Positions 27,224 through 43,882 of a stretch of DNA of 64,000 nt are shown piece after piece (the stretch's first letter is position 1; each line of letters opens with the position of its first letter). Both the position numbers and the translations under genes were made by a program. Origin of the DNA: Arthrobacter sp. Soil782 (GTDB taxonomy: Bacteria; Actinomycetota; Actinomycetes; Actinomycetales; Micrococcaceae); the NCBI RefSeq assembly GCF_001428435.1, contig NZ_LMSO01000001.1, positions 248,001 to 312,000 of the forward strand, given 5' to 3'. The notes under the pieces were generated by a model, which had not been told where the DNA came from, made no database searches, and saw only the letters and a list, made by a program, of their open reading frames with translations.

Positions 27224-27866
27224 GCCGATCACCGTCGTCGTTGTTGATGACCACGCCATTTTCCGGTCCGGTGTGAAGGCGGATCTCGACGGCCGTGTCC
27301 GGGTTGTCGGTGAGGCAGCCACGGTGGAGGAGGCCATCGCGGTCATCCTGGAACAGCAGCCGCAGGTAGTCCTCCTCGATGTCCATTTGCCGGGAGGCAA
27401 AGGCGGGGGAGGCGCTGAGGTGATCGCAGGATGCGGTGACGTCCGCCAGACCACGCGGTTCCTGGCGCTCAGCGTGTCCGATTCCGCCGAAGACGTAGTC
27501 ACCGTCATCCGGGCAGGCGCCCGCGGATATGTCACCAAGACCATCACGGGCGCTGACATCTCCAACGCGGTGCTGCGCGTGGCGTCAGGCGATGCAGTGT
27601 TCTCGCCACGGCTCGCCGGGTTTGTACTCGATGCGTTCGGCACTGCAGCGGTAGCGGCCGCCGAGAGCGAACTCGACCGGCTGTCCGCCCGGGAACTCGA
27701 AGTGATGCGGCTGATCGCCCGCGGTTACAGCTACAAGGAGGTCGCGAAGGAACTGTTCATCTCCATCAAGACCGTCGAGACCCACGTGTCAGCGGTGCTG
27801 CGGAAGCTGCAGCTCTCATCCCGGCACGAGCTCACCCGCTGGGCGGCGGAGCGCCGGCTGCTCTAA
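27216..27866 (+). CDS. NarL-family response regulator paired with the PspC kinase
   Basis: A 216-residue regulator. The receiver begins [14 protein letters not shown], and the phosphoacceptor Asp is in [11 protein letters not shown], followed by an unusual Gly-rich GKGGGG loop. Lys is in YVTKTITG. The LuxR-type DNA-binding domain is [20 protein letters not shown] with [13 protein letters not shown]. It is convergent with the aminotransferase gene, with a 4-bp overlap of the stops. Confidence 0.92.
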   Translation: MTEPITVVVVDDHAIFRSGVKADLDGRVRVVGEAATVEEAIAVILEQQPQVVLLDVHLPGGKGGGGAEVIAGCGDVRQTTRFLALSVSDSAEDVVTVIRAGARGYVTKTITGADISNAVLRVASGDAVFSPRLAGFVLDAFGTAAVAAAESELDRLSARELEVMRLIARGYSYKEVAKELFISIKTVETHVSAVLRKLQLSSRHELTRWAAERRLL

Positions 27867-29098
27867 TGCCGTGCTGTGCCGAGGAACTCTTGGAGCCTGC
27901 CGACGCCGGTCGCGAGGTCTTCGTCGCCAAGCGCGTAGGAAAGTCGAAGATATCCGCTCGGTCCAAAAGCCTCACCGGGGACCACCGCTACCTCGACGGT
28001 GTCGAGGATCAGGGCAGCCAGTTCTGCCGACGTCGCCGGCCGTGCACCGGCAAGCTCCCTGCCGAGGAGTTCGCGGACATCCGCATACGCGTAAAACGCG
28101 CCGTGCGGTGTGGGGCACTGGATACCGTCAATCTCGTTCAACCCGGAAACCATGGCACGACGACGGCGGTCGAAGGACTTCTTCATCTCCTCCACTGCGG
28201 TCAGTGGTCCGGACACAGCTGCGAGAGCCGCCATCTGTGACACGTTGGCCACGTTCGACGTTGCGTGTGACTGCAGGTTGGTGGCTGCCTTCACCACGTC
28301 CTTCGGGCCGATCATCCAACCGACGCGCCAGCCCGTCATTGCATAGGTCTTGGCCACGCCGTTCAGGATCACCACGCGGTCGCCCAGCGAGGGTGCGGCT
28401 GTCGCAATGGAGGTGAAGGGGACGTCGTCGTAGGTGAGGTGTTCGTAGATCTCGTCCGTGACTACCCACAGGCCGTGACCGGCCGCCCACTCACCGATTT
28501 CGCGAACCTGTTCCGGGGAGTACACCGAGCCGGTGGGGTTGGAGGGGGAAACGAAGAGCAGGATCTTTGTGCGCGGCGTCCGTGCGGCCTCGAGCTGGTC
28601 GATGGATACCAGGTAGGACTGCTCCGGGCCGGCAAAAACCTCGACCGGGACTCCTCCGGCCAGCCGGATGGCCTCCGGGTAGGTGGTCCAGTACGGGGTC
28701 GGGACCAGCACCTCGTCGCCCGGGTCCAGCAGCGTGGCGAACGACTCGTAGACTGCCTGTTTGCCGCCGTTGGTCACCAGAACCTGGGCCGGGTCCACCT
28801 CATAGCCGGAATCACGCAGGGTCTTCTCGGCAACAGCCTGCTTGAGTTCCGGCAGCCCCCCTGCGGGGGAGTAGCGGTGGAACCGGGGCTGACGAGCGGC
28901 GTCGACTGCGGCATCCACGATGTAATCCGGTGTGGGGAAGTCCGGCTCGCCTGCGCCGAAGCCTATTACAGGCCGTCCTGCCGCCTTCAGCGCTTTGGCC
29001 CTGGCGTCGACGGCCAGCGTCGCTGACTCTGCGATCGCGCCGATTCGCTGGGACACGCGTCCGTTGGAGTGCTGGGACAGGGCATCAGCGGCAGTCAT
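27863..29098 (-). CDS. aspC: PLP-dependent aspartate aminotransferase
   Basis: A 411-residue class I aminotransferase that interconverts aspartate and oxaloacetate with glutamate/2-oxoglutarate. It shows [24 protein letters not shown] and the PLP lysine motif [16 protein letters not shown]. Arg in GYLRLSYA binds the substrate carboxylate. It belongs to the subgroup Ib found next to secE in actinobacteria. It is oriented away from the tRNA-Trp/secE unit. Confidence 0.9.
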   Translation of the reverse strand: MTAADALSQHSNGRVSQRIGAIAESATLAVDARAKALKAAGRPVIGFGAGEPDFPTPDYIVDAAVDAARQPRFHRYSPAGGLPELKQAVAEKTLRDSGYEVDPAQVLVTNGGKQAVYESFATLLDPGDEVLVPTPYWTTYPEAIRLAGGVPVEVFAGPEQSYLVSIDQLEAARTPRTKILLFVSPSNPTGSVYSPEQVREIGEWAAGHGLWVVTDEIYEHLTYDDVPFTSIATAAPSLGDRVVILNGVAKTYAMTGWRVGWMIGPKDVVKAATNLQSHATSNVANVSQMAALAAVSGPLTAVEEMKKSFDRRRRAMVSGLNEIDGIQCPTPHGAFYAYADVRELLGRELAGARPATSAELAALILDTVEVAVVPGEAFGPSGYLRLSYALGDEDLATGVGRLQEFLGTARH

Positions 29099-29254
29099 GG
29101 TCTTCCCGTCAGTTGAGGTGGGTTGGTCTTGGAGATGAGGTCAGGCTCGGGTGTAAGCCCTTGTCTCAGCTTAGGGCTTACCCGCTGAACACAGCCTGTC
29201 GCGACGCACTGGATGACGGGGCAGGAGGCGTTCGAACGCGCGAGGTTCGTCCGG

Positions 29255-29284
29255 TTCGACGTCGGGTCCGTGATTGCGTAGACT
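29255..29284 (+). promoter_or_regulatory. Promoter of the tRNA-Trp / secE / nusG unit
   Basis: TTCGAC (29255-29260) and TAGACT (29279-29284) are separated by 18 bases, a good housekeeping promoter. Start of transcription would be near 29291, about 80 bases before the tRNA. The rest of the 274-bp gap after aspC shows nothing else definite. Confidence 0.55.
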
Positions 29285-29372
29285 AGTTCCTCGGTGTTGA
29301 AGTCGCCATGATGGTCCGTGCCTGCGCAGCGGTATTGCTGAGGGTAGGGGCAGCAGCGAATCTTCACTCCAA

Positions 29373-29445
29373 AGGGTAGTGGCGCAATTGGTAGCGCAGC
29401 GGTCTCCAAAACCGCAGGTTGCAGGTTCGAGTCCTGTCTGCCCTG
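29373..29445 (+). tRNA. tRNA-Trp (anticodon CCA)
   Basis: The cloverleaf folds: the acceptor stem AGGGTAG pairs with CTGCCCT (29438-29444) with one U-G, the discriminator is G29445, and the anticodon arm GCGGT-CTCCAAA-ACCGC puts CCA at 29406-29408. The T arm contains GGTTCGAGTCC. The CCA end is not encoded. A tRNA-Trp directly before secE is the standard actinobacterial order. Confidence 0.95.
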
Positions 29446-29550
29446 CGCATCACCGTCATGGACAGCATGCGGCAGTGCGGCGTTGAACGCTCTATGAGTG
29501 ATGGGTCAGTGCGGCCAGCTCAGGTACCTACAGGATTGGTGAGGTTGAAG

Positions 29551-29808
29551 GTGACCGATACGGCTGAAAGCAGCTCCAAGGGAAACCCCGCCGGCAAGGA
29601 GAGTCCGAAGCGTGGATTCTTCGGTCGGATCATCCTGTTTGTACGTCAGGTCATCGCCGAACTGCGCAAGGTGGTTGTCCCCACCCGCAAGGAACTGATC
29701 CGGTTCACTATCACCGTCCTGGTGTTCGTGATCATCATGATGCTCATCGTCACCGGTTTGGACTTGTTGTTCGGCGCCGGTGCGGTGTGGGTCTTCGGCG
29801 GCAGCTAG
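29551..29808 (+). CDS. secE: Preprotein translocase subunit SecE
   Basis: An 85-residue single-helix subunit of the SecYEG channel. FVRQVIAELRKVVVPTRKEL is the conserved amphipathic helix, followed by one transmembrane segment near residues 48-72. GTG 29551 is chosen because GAGG stands six bases upstream and the family begins here; the frame is open back to 29419. nusG follows 59 bp later. Confidence 0.9.
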   Translation: MTDTAESSSKGNPAGKESPKRGFFGRIILFVRQVIAELRKVVVPTRKELIRFTITVLVFVIIMMLIVTGLDLLFGAGAVWVFGGS

Positions 29809-29867
29809 TTTCTGCCCTCAAGAGGCAGTATCGAGCAAGCACAGCAATCCAGAAAGCAGGCAGCTAG

Positions 29868-30716
29868 GTGTCCGAGCAAGAACTCGAACGACAGATCACA
29901 ACCGACGAGGAAGATCTGGGTACCGAGGATCAGGTAACAGCAGCAGGTGCGGAAGACGCCCCTGCTGATACCGCTGCGCCCGCGGACAGTGATGACGCCG
30001 CTGCTAGCGATGGCTCCGCTTCCAGCGATGACTCCTCTTCCAGTGATGACGCCGCTACCAGCGAAGACACCTCGGTTGAGGCGGACTCTGCTGAGGAGGC
30101 TCCGGAACCCGAGGTGGACCCGGTTGCCGAGTTCAAGTCGAAGCTTCGTCGCCAGGACGGCGACTGGTACGTGATCCACTCCTACGCCGGTTATGAGAAC
30201 CGCGTAAAGGCGAACCTGGAAACCCGTATCCAGACCCTGGACATGGAGGATTTCATTTTCGAGATCCAGGTGCCCATGGAAGAAGTCGTGGAGATCAAAA
30301 ACACCACGCGCAAGATCGTGAACCGCGTCCGTATCCCGGGCTACGTGCTGGTACGCATGGACCTCACGGATGAGTCGTGGGGCGCGGTTCGGCACACCCC
30401 CGGCGTCACAGGGTTCGTCGGTAACGCGCATGATCCCGTGCCGTTGAGCCTTAACGAGGTTTTCTCGATGCTGGAGCACACCATTGTGAAGAGCGGCGGC
30501 GAGGCAGGTAAGCCGGCGCGCGCACAGGTCACACCAGCCATGGTCAACTTCGAGGTCGGCGAGTCCGTCACCGTCAACGAGGGTCCCTTCGAGACTCTTC
30601 CGGCCACTATCTCCGAGATCAAGCCGGAATCCCAGCAGCTCGTTGTGCTGGTTTCCATCTTCGAGCGCGAGACCCCGGTTACCCTCTCGTTTAACCAGGT
30701 AACCAAGATCCAGTAA
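29868..30716 (+). CDS. nusG: Transcription termination/antitermination factor NusG
   Basis: A 282-residue NusG. The first 85 residues are an acidic, Ala/Ser/Asp-rich low-complexity extension. The NGN domain begins at [16 protein letters not shown] and includes [10 protein letters not shown]. The KOW domain is [19 protein letters not shown] near residue 230. It couples RNA polymerase to Rho or the ribosome. E. coli NusG has 181 residues; the long acidic front is typical of actinobacteria. GTG start. Confidence 0.95.
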   Translation: MSEQELERQITTDEEDLGTEDQVTAAGAEDAPADTAAPADSDDAAASDGSASSDDSSSSDDAATSEDTSVEADSAEEAPEPEVDPVAEFKSKLRRQDGDWYVIHSYAGYENRVKANLETRIQTLDMEDFIFEIQVPMEEVVEIKNTTRKIVNRVRIPGYVLVRMDLTDESWGAVRHTPGVTGFVGNAHDPVPLSLNEVFSMLEHTIVKSGGEAGKPARAQVTPAMVNFEVGESVTVNEGPFETLPATISEIKPESQQLVVLVSIFERETPVTLSFNQVTKIQ

Positions 30717-30835
30717 GTTTCGTCTTCGACGGGTCCGCTTTGACCCGTCAGGACGGCCGGCCGCCACGCCATGGCGGTCACCATCCCCGGGACGCTCCTG
30801 TCCCGAGGAACGAAATGTAAGAAAAGGACCCTTTC

Positions 30836-31264
30836 ATGGCCCCCAAGAAGAAGGTCACCGGCCTCATCAAGCTGCAGATCAACGCAGGCGCCGCCAACCC
30901 GGCTCCTCCGATCGGTCCGGCACTTGGCCAGCACGGTGTCAACATCATGGAGTTCTGCAAGGCGTACAACGCCGCAACAGAATCCCAGCGCGGGAACGTT
31001 ATTCCCGTTGAAATCACGGTGTACGAGGATCGCTCGTTCACCTTCGTCACCAAGACCCCGCCGGCCGCCGAGCTGATCAAGAAGGCAGCAGGCGTGCAGA
31101 AGGGTTCGGCTACGCCGCACACCGTCAAGGTTGCCAAGCTGAGCCGGGCGCAGGTTGAGGAAATCGCCACCATGAAGATGGAAGACCTCAACGCCAATGA
31201 TGTCCAGGCAGCAGCCAAGATCATCGCCGGTACCGCCCGGTCGATGGGCATCTCCGTCGACTAG
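30836..31264 (+). CDS. rplK: Ribosomal protein L11
   Basis: A 142-residue L11, full length. The proline-rich N-domain ([18 protein letters not shown]) binds the thiostrepton-type antibiotics together with 23S rRNA, and the C-domain holds [14 protein letters not shown]. It builds the GTPase-associated centre. The 119-bp gap from nusG contains three GC-rich stems, the clearest being CGGGAC against GTCCCG just before the ribosome site. Confidence 0.97.
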   Translation: MAPKKKVTGLIKLQINAGAANPAPPIGPALGQHGVNIMEFCKAYNAATESQRGNVIPVEITVYEDRSFTFVTKTPPAAELIKKAAGVQKGSATPHTVKVAKLSRAQVEEIATMKMEDLNANDVQAAAKIIAGTARSMGISVD

Positions 31265-31377
31265 CATCGACAACCACTTATAGATCAAAGAATGACACCG
31301 TGCCATACGGGCACAGGATGTCTGTGGCAGGGCCCAGCGCGGTCCGTAGACCACAACTGCATAAGGAGAAAGAGCAG

Positions 31378-32085
31378 ATGGCAAAGCGCAGCAAAGCATA
31401 TGAGGCAGCTGCCGCCAAGATCGACGCGAACAAGCAGTACGCGCCGGTAGAGGCAGTAGCCCTGGCGAAGGAAACCAATCCTTCATCATTCGACGCAACG
31501 GTAGAGGTGGCTTTCCGCCTCGGCGTTGATCCCCGTAAGGCAGACCAGATGGTGCGCGGCACCGTCAACCTGCCTCACGGCACCGGCAAGACCAAGCGCG
31601 TCCTGGTCTTCGCAACAGGTGACAAGGCTGAGGCGGCAATTGCTGCCGGAGCCGATTTCGTCGGGTCAGACGACATGATCGAGAAGGTAGCCGGCGGTTG
31701 GGTCGATTTCGACGCAGCAGTTGCCACCCCTGACCTCATGGGCAAGGTTGGCCGCCTCGGTAAGGTGTTGGGTCCCCGTAACCTCATGCCCAACCCGAAG
31801 ACCGGTACCGTCACCCCCGACGTCACCAAGGCTGTCACCGACATCAAGGGTGGAAAGATCGACTTCCGCGTCGACAAGCACTCCAATCTCCACTTCATCA
31901 TCGGTAAGGTCTCCTTCGACGAGCGCAAGCTGGCCGAGAATTACGCGATTGCGCTGGAGGAAGTGCTCCGCCTGAAGCCGTCAGCTTCCAAGGGCCGCTA
32001 CATCCAAAAGGCAACGGTCACCACCACCTTCGGACCGAGCATCTCGGTTGACCCGAACGTCACCAAGGTCCTGGCAGACGCCTAA
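31378..32085 (+). CDS. rplA: Ribosomal protein L1
   Basis: A 235-residue L1 of the L1 stalk; in many bacteria it also represses its own mRNA. The signature [20 protein letters not shown] is present. AAGGAG at 31363-31368 fixes ATG 31378, and the open frame upstream to 31300 is not coding. It is followed by a strong terminator, so rplKA form their own unit. Confidence 0.97.
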   Translation: MAKRSKAYEAAAAKIDANKQYAPVEAVALAKETNPSSFDATVEVAFRLGVDPRKADQMVRGTVNLPHGTGKTKRVLVFATGDKAEAAIAAGADFVGSDDMIEKVAGGWVDFDAAVATPDLMGKVGRLGKVLGPRNLMPNPKTGTVTPDVTKAVTDIKGGKIDFRVDKHSNLHFIIGKVSFDERKLAENYAIALEEVLRLKPSASKGRYIQKATVTTTFGPSISVDPNVTKVLADA

Positions 32086-32100
32086 GGATTCGATGTGTTG

Positions 32101-32134
32101 AGGCGGGTGCGGCTATTGCCGCACCCGCCTTTTT
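32101..32134 (+). terminator. Rho-independent terminator after rplA
   Basis: AGGCGGGTGCGGC (32101-32113) pairs perfectly with GCCGCACCCGCCT (32118-32130) around a TATT loop, followed by a T-run to 32134. Confidence 0.95.
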
Positions 32135-32214
32135 CATGCCTGTAACCAGCGCGGATCCGGCGCAGACAGGGAAAGTGATTGACATATCCCAATCACAAAG
32201 CGAGAATTCTGACC

Positions 32215-33312
32215 ATGACCATTACCGACGTGAGTGTTCGGCCGTATGTGCTGCCAGAGTCGCTGGATGTACCCGAGGCCCAACCGTTCATTGCCGCTTC
32301 AGAGCTCAGCAACCTCATTGAGCGAGAGGTATGGGGCAATGACGATCACTGCCATACGGCACAGACGCGGTTCGAGAGCTCTAAACCGAATCATTACGAG
32401 GAACGGGCCATCTTCCTTGCTTTTGAGGGGGAACGGGTGGTGGGAAAGGCCGTCGTGGACGTACCGCTCACGGACAATCTTCAAACCTGCTACGCGTTCG
32501 TCATCGTCCATCCTGAGCGGCGCAGGCTGGGCTTCGGCTCAGCCCTCTACGCCGCCGTCGAGGATCATGCGCAGCGGCGCGGTCGCTCCACGATCATGGG
32601 GTGGACGGATCACCGGGCCGGTTTCGATCCGGCCAGGGTACTCACTCCGGCAACAGGGGCAGGCGCCTTCCCGTCGACGTCGCTCGCTGCCTGTTTCGCC
32701 ACTGCACGCGGATTCTCCCTCGCGCAGGTGGATCGGTGCAGCGTGCTCCCGGTGAATTGGAACTCCAGCCGGCTCACAGCGCTTGCCGCTGATGCAGCCA
32801 GAATCGCAGGTCCGGATTATGCCGTGGTGGACTGGGTGGACCGATGCCCTGATGAGCTCCTCGAGGAGTACGCACACTTACGGAAGACCATGAGCACCGA
32901 CGTCCCGATGGGGGAGCTGGACTGGGAAGAAGAGGTGTGGGACGGAGGCCGCGTGCGTGAGAATGAGGGCCGCCTTGAACGTGAGCGCGGCAGCAGTCTC
33001 GTTCGTGCTGTTCTCCATAGGCCGAGCGGACACCTGGTCGGTCATACCATTCTTGAAAGGCGCGCGGAGAAGCCTGAAACGGCCTATCAGGAGGACACCC
33101 TGGTGCTTTCCGCCCACCGCGGTCACCGTCTGGGAATGTGGCTCAAGGCGGCGAACCTGCTTGCCGTTCCCGACGTCTGGCCCGAAACGCGGCAGGTCTA
33201 CACGTGGAATGCCGAGGAGAACCGGCACATGCTTGACGTCAATATTGAGCTTGGATTCACACCTGAGGGATATACCGCCGCCTGGCAGAAGAAGCTGGAG
33301 TCCGCGGGATGA
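32215..33312 (+). CDS. Tandem GNAT acetyltransferase between rplA and rplJ
   Basis: A 365-residue protein with two GNAT domains. The first has VIVHPERRRLGFGSALYAAV near residue 98; the second has LSAHRGHRLGMWLKAANLLA near residue 298 and ends with ENRHMLDVNIELGF. The double layout is like mycothiol synthase and aminoglycoside-modifying or peptide N-acetyltransferases, but the substrate is unknown. ATG 32215 is preferred (GAGAA upstream); TTG 32179 would add 12 residues. It sits between the rplA terminator and the L10 leader, so it is probably its own unit. Confidence 0.85.
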   Translation: MTITDVSVRPYVLPESLDVPEAQPFIAASELSNLIEREVWGNDDHCHTAQTRFESSKPNHYEERAIFLAFEGERVVGKAVVDVPLTDNLQTCYAFVIVHPERRRLGFGSALYAAVEDHAQRRGRSTIMGWTDHRAGFDPARVLTPATGAGAFPSTSLAACFATARGFSLAQVDRCSVLPVNWNSSRLTALAADAARIAGPDYAVVDWVDRCPDELLEEYAHLRKTMSTDVPMGELDWEEEVWDGGRVRENEGRLERERGSSLVRAVLHRPSGHLVGHTILERRAEKPETAYQEDTLVLSAHRGHRLGMWLKAANLLAVPDVWPETRQVYTWNAEENRHMLDVNIELGFTPEGYTAAWQKKLESAG

Positions 33313-33349
33313 AGGGGTAGGGTGGCCAATTTGGCCGCTCCGCCCCTGT

Positions 33350-33571
33350 CCCGTAAGGTTGAAGTACCAAAGACCGTCGGTCGATGAACACCTGCCTGAA
33401 TTCGTTCAGCTTCTTGTGTGCATCTGAAAGTTCCCGTAAGGGCGGCCAGCGCAGGTGAACGAAGCTAAACCTTCCGGAGAGTAACAAGCTCTGAGTGGTC
33501 AAGCCCCGTGCATCTGCGCGGGGCGTTTTTATTGGGCCGATCACCGGCACCAATTCCCCGGAAGGAGGGTT
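33350..33571 (+). promoter_or_regulatory. L10 (rplJL) leader with attenuator hairpin
   Basis: The 259-bp gap before rplJ has the features of the L10 leader: a segment near 33452-33482 containing GGTGAACGAAGC and CCTTCCGGAG that resembles the L10(L12)4 binding site, then a GC-rich hairpin GCCCCG (33503-33508)/CGGGGC (33519-33524) with a T-run at 33526-33530. L10-L7/L12 complex binding would favour termination there. The match to the family is from memory. Confidence 0.6.
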
Positions 33572-34171
33572 ATGGCAACGCCAACAAAGGTTTCGGCCGT
33601 GGATGAGATCACCACTGATTTCAAGGAATCCACCGCTGCTGTCCTAACCGAATACCGTGGGCTCTCCGTTGCACAGCTTAAGGAACTGCGCCGTTCACTC
33701 GGCGCCGAGACCAAATACGCTGTCGTCAAGAACACCCTGACTGGCATTGCAGCCAAGGAAGCCGGCATCGACGCGTTCGAAGGCCAGCTTGCCGGACCCA
33801 CTGCAATCGCTTTCATCAAGGGTGACGCCGTTGCTGCGGCAAAGAGCCTGACGGATTTCGCGAAGACCAACCCACAGCTCGTCATCAAGACCGGTTACTT
33901 CGAGGGCAAGGCCCTCGACGCCACGGCGGTAGTCGCTCTTGCTGCTCTTGAGTCGCGTGAGTTCCAGCTGGCCCGTGTGGCAGGTGTCCTCAAGGCACCC
34001 ATGTCCGCACTTGCCCGCACCGTCGATGCCCTGCGCATCAAGTTGGAGGAGAACGGGGACGCTGCACCTGCGGCAACCGCCGAAGCTCCCGCGGCAGAGG
34101 AGGCACCCGCAGCCGCGGATGCCGCTCCTGCCGAGGCTGCCGAAGAAGCAGCTGCCCCCGAAGAGAAGTAA
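33572..34171 (+). CDS. rplJ: Ribosomal protein L10
   Basis: A 199-residue L10, the base of the L7/L12 stalk. It shows YRGLSVAQLKELRRSL and KNTLTGIAAKEAG near residues 30-65, and an extra Ala/Pro/Glu-rich tail after residue 165, which makes it longer than the 165 residues of E. coli L10. AAGGAGG stands 4-5 bases before the ATG. Confidence 0.97.
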   Translation: MATPTKVSAVDEITTDFKESTAAVLTEYRGLSVAQLKELRRSLGAETKYAVVKNTLTGIAAKEAGIDAFEGQLAGPTAIAFIKGDAVAAAKSLTDFAKTNPQLVIKTGYFEGKALDATAVVALAALESREFQLARVAGVLKAPMSALARTVDALRIKLEENGDAAPAATAEAPAAEEAPAAADAAPAEAAEEAAAPEEK

Positions 34172-34228
34172 TTCTCACCCACCACACTCCGGTGCCGCGC
34201 GCACCACATCAGGAAGGATGCTTTAGCC

Positions 34229-34609
34229 ATGGCAAAGCTCACCAACGAAGAGCTCATTGAAGCCTTCAAGGAACTGTCCATCATCGAACTCTCGGACTTC
34301 GTCAAGCTGTTCGAGGAGACCTTCGACGTCACCGCTGCTGCAGTTGCAGTTGCAGGCCCCGGCGGCGGCGGCGCAGGCGAAGCTGCTGAGGAAGAGAAGG
34401 ATTCCTTCGACGTCATCCTCGAAGCTGCCGGCGACAAGAAGATCGCGGTTATCAAGGAAGTTCGCGCCCTCACCTCCCTCGGCCTGAAAGAGGCCAAGGA
34501 CGTTGTAGACAGTGCACCGAAGGCTGTTCTCGAAGGCGCCAACAAGGAAACGGCAGAGAAGGCCAAGGAGGCCCTCGAGGCCGCCGGCGCTACCGTCACC
34601 CTCAAGTAG
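34229..34609 (+). CDS. rplL: Ribosomal protein L7/L12
   Basis: A 126-residue stalk protein. The N-terminal dimerisation domain is followed by an Ala/Gly hinge (about 38-55) and the C-domain with [20 protein letters not shown], which recruits translation GTPases. It is 57 bp after rplJ. A 17-bp-stem terminator follows at once, ending the rplJL unit. Confidence 0.97.
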   Translation: MAKLTNEELIEAFKELSIIELSDFVKLFEETFDVTAAAVAVAGPGGGGAGEAAEEEKDSFDVILEAAGDKKIAVIKEVRALTSLGLKEAKDVVDSAPKAVLEGANKETAEKAKEALEAAGATVTLK

Positions 34610-34625
34610 GTTCTTCGAACCTTCT

Positions 34626-34663
34626 AAAACAGCCCCGGAACCATCTGGTTCCGGGGCTGTTTT
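34626..34663 (+). terminator. Rho-independent terminator after rplL
   Basis: A perfect 17-bp stem: AAAACAGCCCCGGAACC (34626-34642) with GGTTCCGGGGCTGTTTT (34647-34663), loop ATCT. The A/T ends make it bidirectional, so it can also end the convergent thiolase message. Confidence 0.95.
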
Positions 34664-34710
34664 GTGTCTGCGGCCTGATGGTCTGCGGGCACCGCAGGGC
34701 ACGCCGGGTG

Positions 34711-35913
34711 TCAGTCGCGGTACAGCAGGAGCGCCTCGCCCTGGCCGCCGCCGCCGCAGAGGGATACCGCGGCTTTTCCGCTGCCTCTGCGCTGCAGTTC
34801 CAGTGCCGCATGGAGGGCGAGCCGTGCCCCTGATGCGCCAATAGGGTGGCCGAGCGCGATCGCACCGCCGTGGATATTGCATTTGTCCAGCGGCAGGTCG
34901 AGGTCCTTGAGGGATTGGCAGGCAACCGAACCGAAAGCTTCGTTGATCTCGACAAAATCGAGGTCGGCGGTACTCCACCCAGCGCGGTCGAGAGCCTGCT
35001 CAATGGCCTTGGACGGCTGGGAGTGCAGGGAATTATCCGGTCCCGCCACCTGGCCGGGGCGCCCTACAACGGCAAGGATCTCCCAGCCGTTGGCTTCCGC
35101 ATTCTCCCGGCTGGTCAGTACCAGGGCGGCCGCGCCGTCGGACAGCGGGGAGGAGTTCCCCGCAGTGATGGTGCCATCCTTCGCGAAGGCGGGCTTCAAT
35201 CCGGCGAGGGTTTCGACGGTGGTGTTGGGCCGCAACCCCTCGTCCGCGGAGACAACCAGGTCATCGCCCTTGCGCTGCGGAACGTGCACGGGAACAATCT
35301 CGTCCTTGAACACTCCGGACTCTGTTGCTGCCGCGGCACGCTGGTGTGAGGATGCGGCGACCTCGTCCTGTGCTGTCCGGTCGATACCCAGGCCCGTGTT
35401 GCCGCGTTCGGTCGACGCGCCCATCGATTCGGAGTCGAAAGCGTCGGTGAGGCCGTCGTGCGCGACGGAATCGACTGCGGGCATTGTGCCGTAGGTCCAA
35501 CCCTGGCGGGCGCCGGGAAGCAGGTGCGGACCATGCGTCATGGATTCCTGTCCGCCGGCGACGACGACGCTCGCCTCTCCGCTGCGGATCAGCCGTGCAG
35601 CGTCAATCACCGCGGTGAGGCCGGAAAGGCAGACCTTGTTGACCGTCACGGTAGGAACATCCCAGCCGATGCCGGCCTTGATGGAGGTCTGCCGTGCCGG
35701 GTTCTGGCCACAACCGGCCTGCACAACGTGGCCCAGGATGACGGCGTCCACATCTGCGGCCGACACTCCGGACCGTTCCAGCGCACCGGCAACGGCGAAG
35801 GCGCCAAGCTCGACTGCGGTGAAGGCTGCCAGCTGTCCATTGAGGCGGCCCTGCGGAGTGCGTGCACCGCCTACGATGACAACATCCTGGGGGTTCTGCT
35901 CGGGACTGTTCAT
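34711..35913 (-). CDS. Acetyl-CoA C-acetyltransferase (thiolase)
   Basis: A 400-residue biosynthetic-type thiolase joining or splitting acetoacetyl-CoA. Cys95 in VNKVCLSGLTAV is the acyl-carrying cysteine; EINEAFG, GHPIGASGAR (histidine) and the second cysteine in SLCGGGGQG complete the active site. It lies antisense inside the ribosomal/RNA-polymerase supercluster, convergent with rplL and divergent from rpoB. No partner beta-oxidation or PHA gene is nearby. Confidence 0.93.
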   Translation of the reverse strand: MNSPEQNPQDVVIVGGARTPQGRLNGQLAAFTAVELGAFAVAGALERSGVSAADVDAVILGHVVQAGCGQNPARQTSIKAGIGWDVPTVTVNKVCLSGLTAVIDAARLIRSGEASVVVAGGQESMTHGPHLLPGARQGWTYGTMPAVDSVAHDGLTDAFDSESMGASTERGNTGLGIDRTAQDEVAASSHQRAAAATESGVFKDEIVPVHVPQRKGDDLVVSADEGLRPNTTVETLAGLKPAFAKDGTITAGNSSPLSDGAAALVLTSRENAEANGWEILAVVGRPGQVAGPDNSLHSQPSKAIEQALDRAGWSTADLDFVEINEAFGSVACQSLKDLDLPLDKCNIHGGAIALGHPIGASGARLALHAALELQRRGSGKAAVSLCGGGGQGEALLLYRD

Positions 35914-36312
35914 GGGAGGTTCCGCTCGCTTTCGTCATCGAATTGCACGGCGCATGGTGCTGCCGGCGCGTCCTACTTCAAGATTACCGCCACACGGTCG
36001 CTTTTCAGCTAATGACCATTCACTGAAACCATCTTGCTGCGATCGATTGCCGTCGAACCCGTATACCACATCCGGTTGGACATTGTCGCTACCCTGACGT
36101 ACAGTAGATATTTGCGTCTTCCCTCATAACCTCAGCCTTCATATAGCGGTGGGCTTTGCCACGCATTCGTCATTTAACGGAAAAGTCGGGTTGCCCTCAT
36201 TGGCTTCCCTCTGGGCTGTATCCGATGAGCGAATGCGGGCGTCAGGTTGGCACCTAACCGGTGCAGGGAGTGATCGTAAGAACACGCCTGTTGGTCTGTG
36301 GAAGGATCCCTC
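35914..36312 (+). promoter_or_regulatory. rpoBC promoter and long leader
   Basis: A 399-bp gene-free stretch between thiolase and rpoB. TTGTCG (36083-36088) and TAGATA (36105-36110), 16 bases apart, are a possible promoter, giving a leader of nearly 200 bases. The leader contains imperfect stems, such as GGTTGGCACC with the following GGTGC. The thiolase promoter must also lie here but I cannot pick it. Confidence 0.4.
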
Positions 36313-39822
<3,510 letters not shown>

Positions 39823-39887
39823 TCGCAGACCCTCGCCGCACCCATAAGACTTTGTGAATTTAGAGAATAAAGAGAGACAGGGACCAT

Positions 39888-43781
<3,894 letters not shown>

Positions 43782-43806
43782 GAGACGCTTCCTTCCTGAG
43801 TGAGTG

Positions 43807-43849
43807 AAGGGGCCCGGACAGCAGATTCCGCTGCAGTCCGGGCCCCTTT
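43807..43849 (+). terminator. Terminator after rpoC
   Basis: AAGGGGCCCGGAC (43807-43819) pairs with GTCCGGGCCCCTT (43836-43848); an inner GCAG/CTGC stem extends it across an A-A mismatch. The following T-run is very short. Confidence 0.9.
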
Positions 43850-43882
43850 ACCATGCCGTTCCAGTCACGGCGCCCAATCTGT

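Noticed and set aside
29419..29550. Longer secE start within the tRNA-Trp sequence
   Set aside because: The upstream start lies inside the tRNA 3' part; GTG 29551 has a proper ribosome site and gives the normal SecE length.
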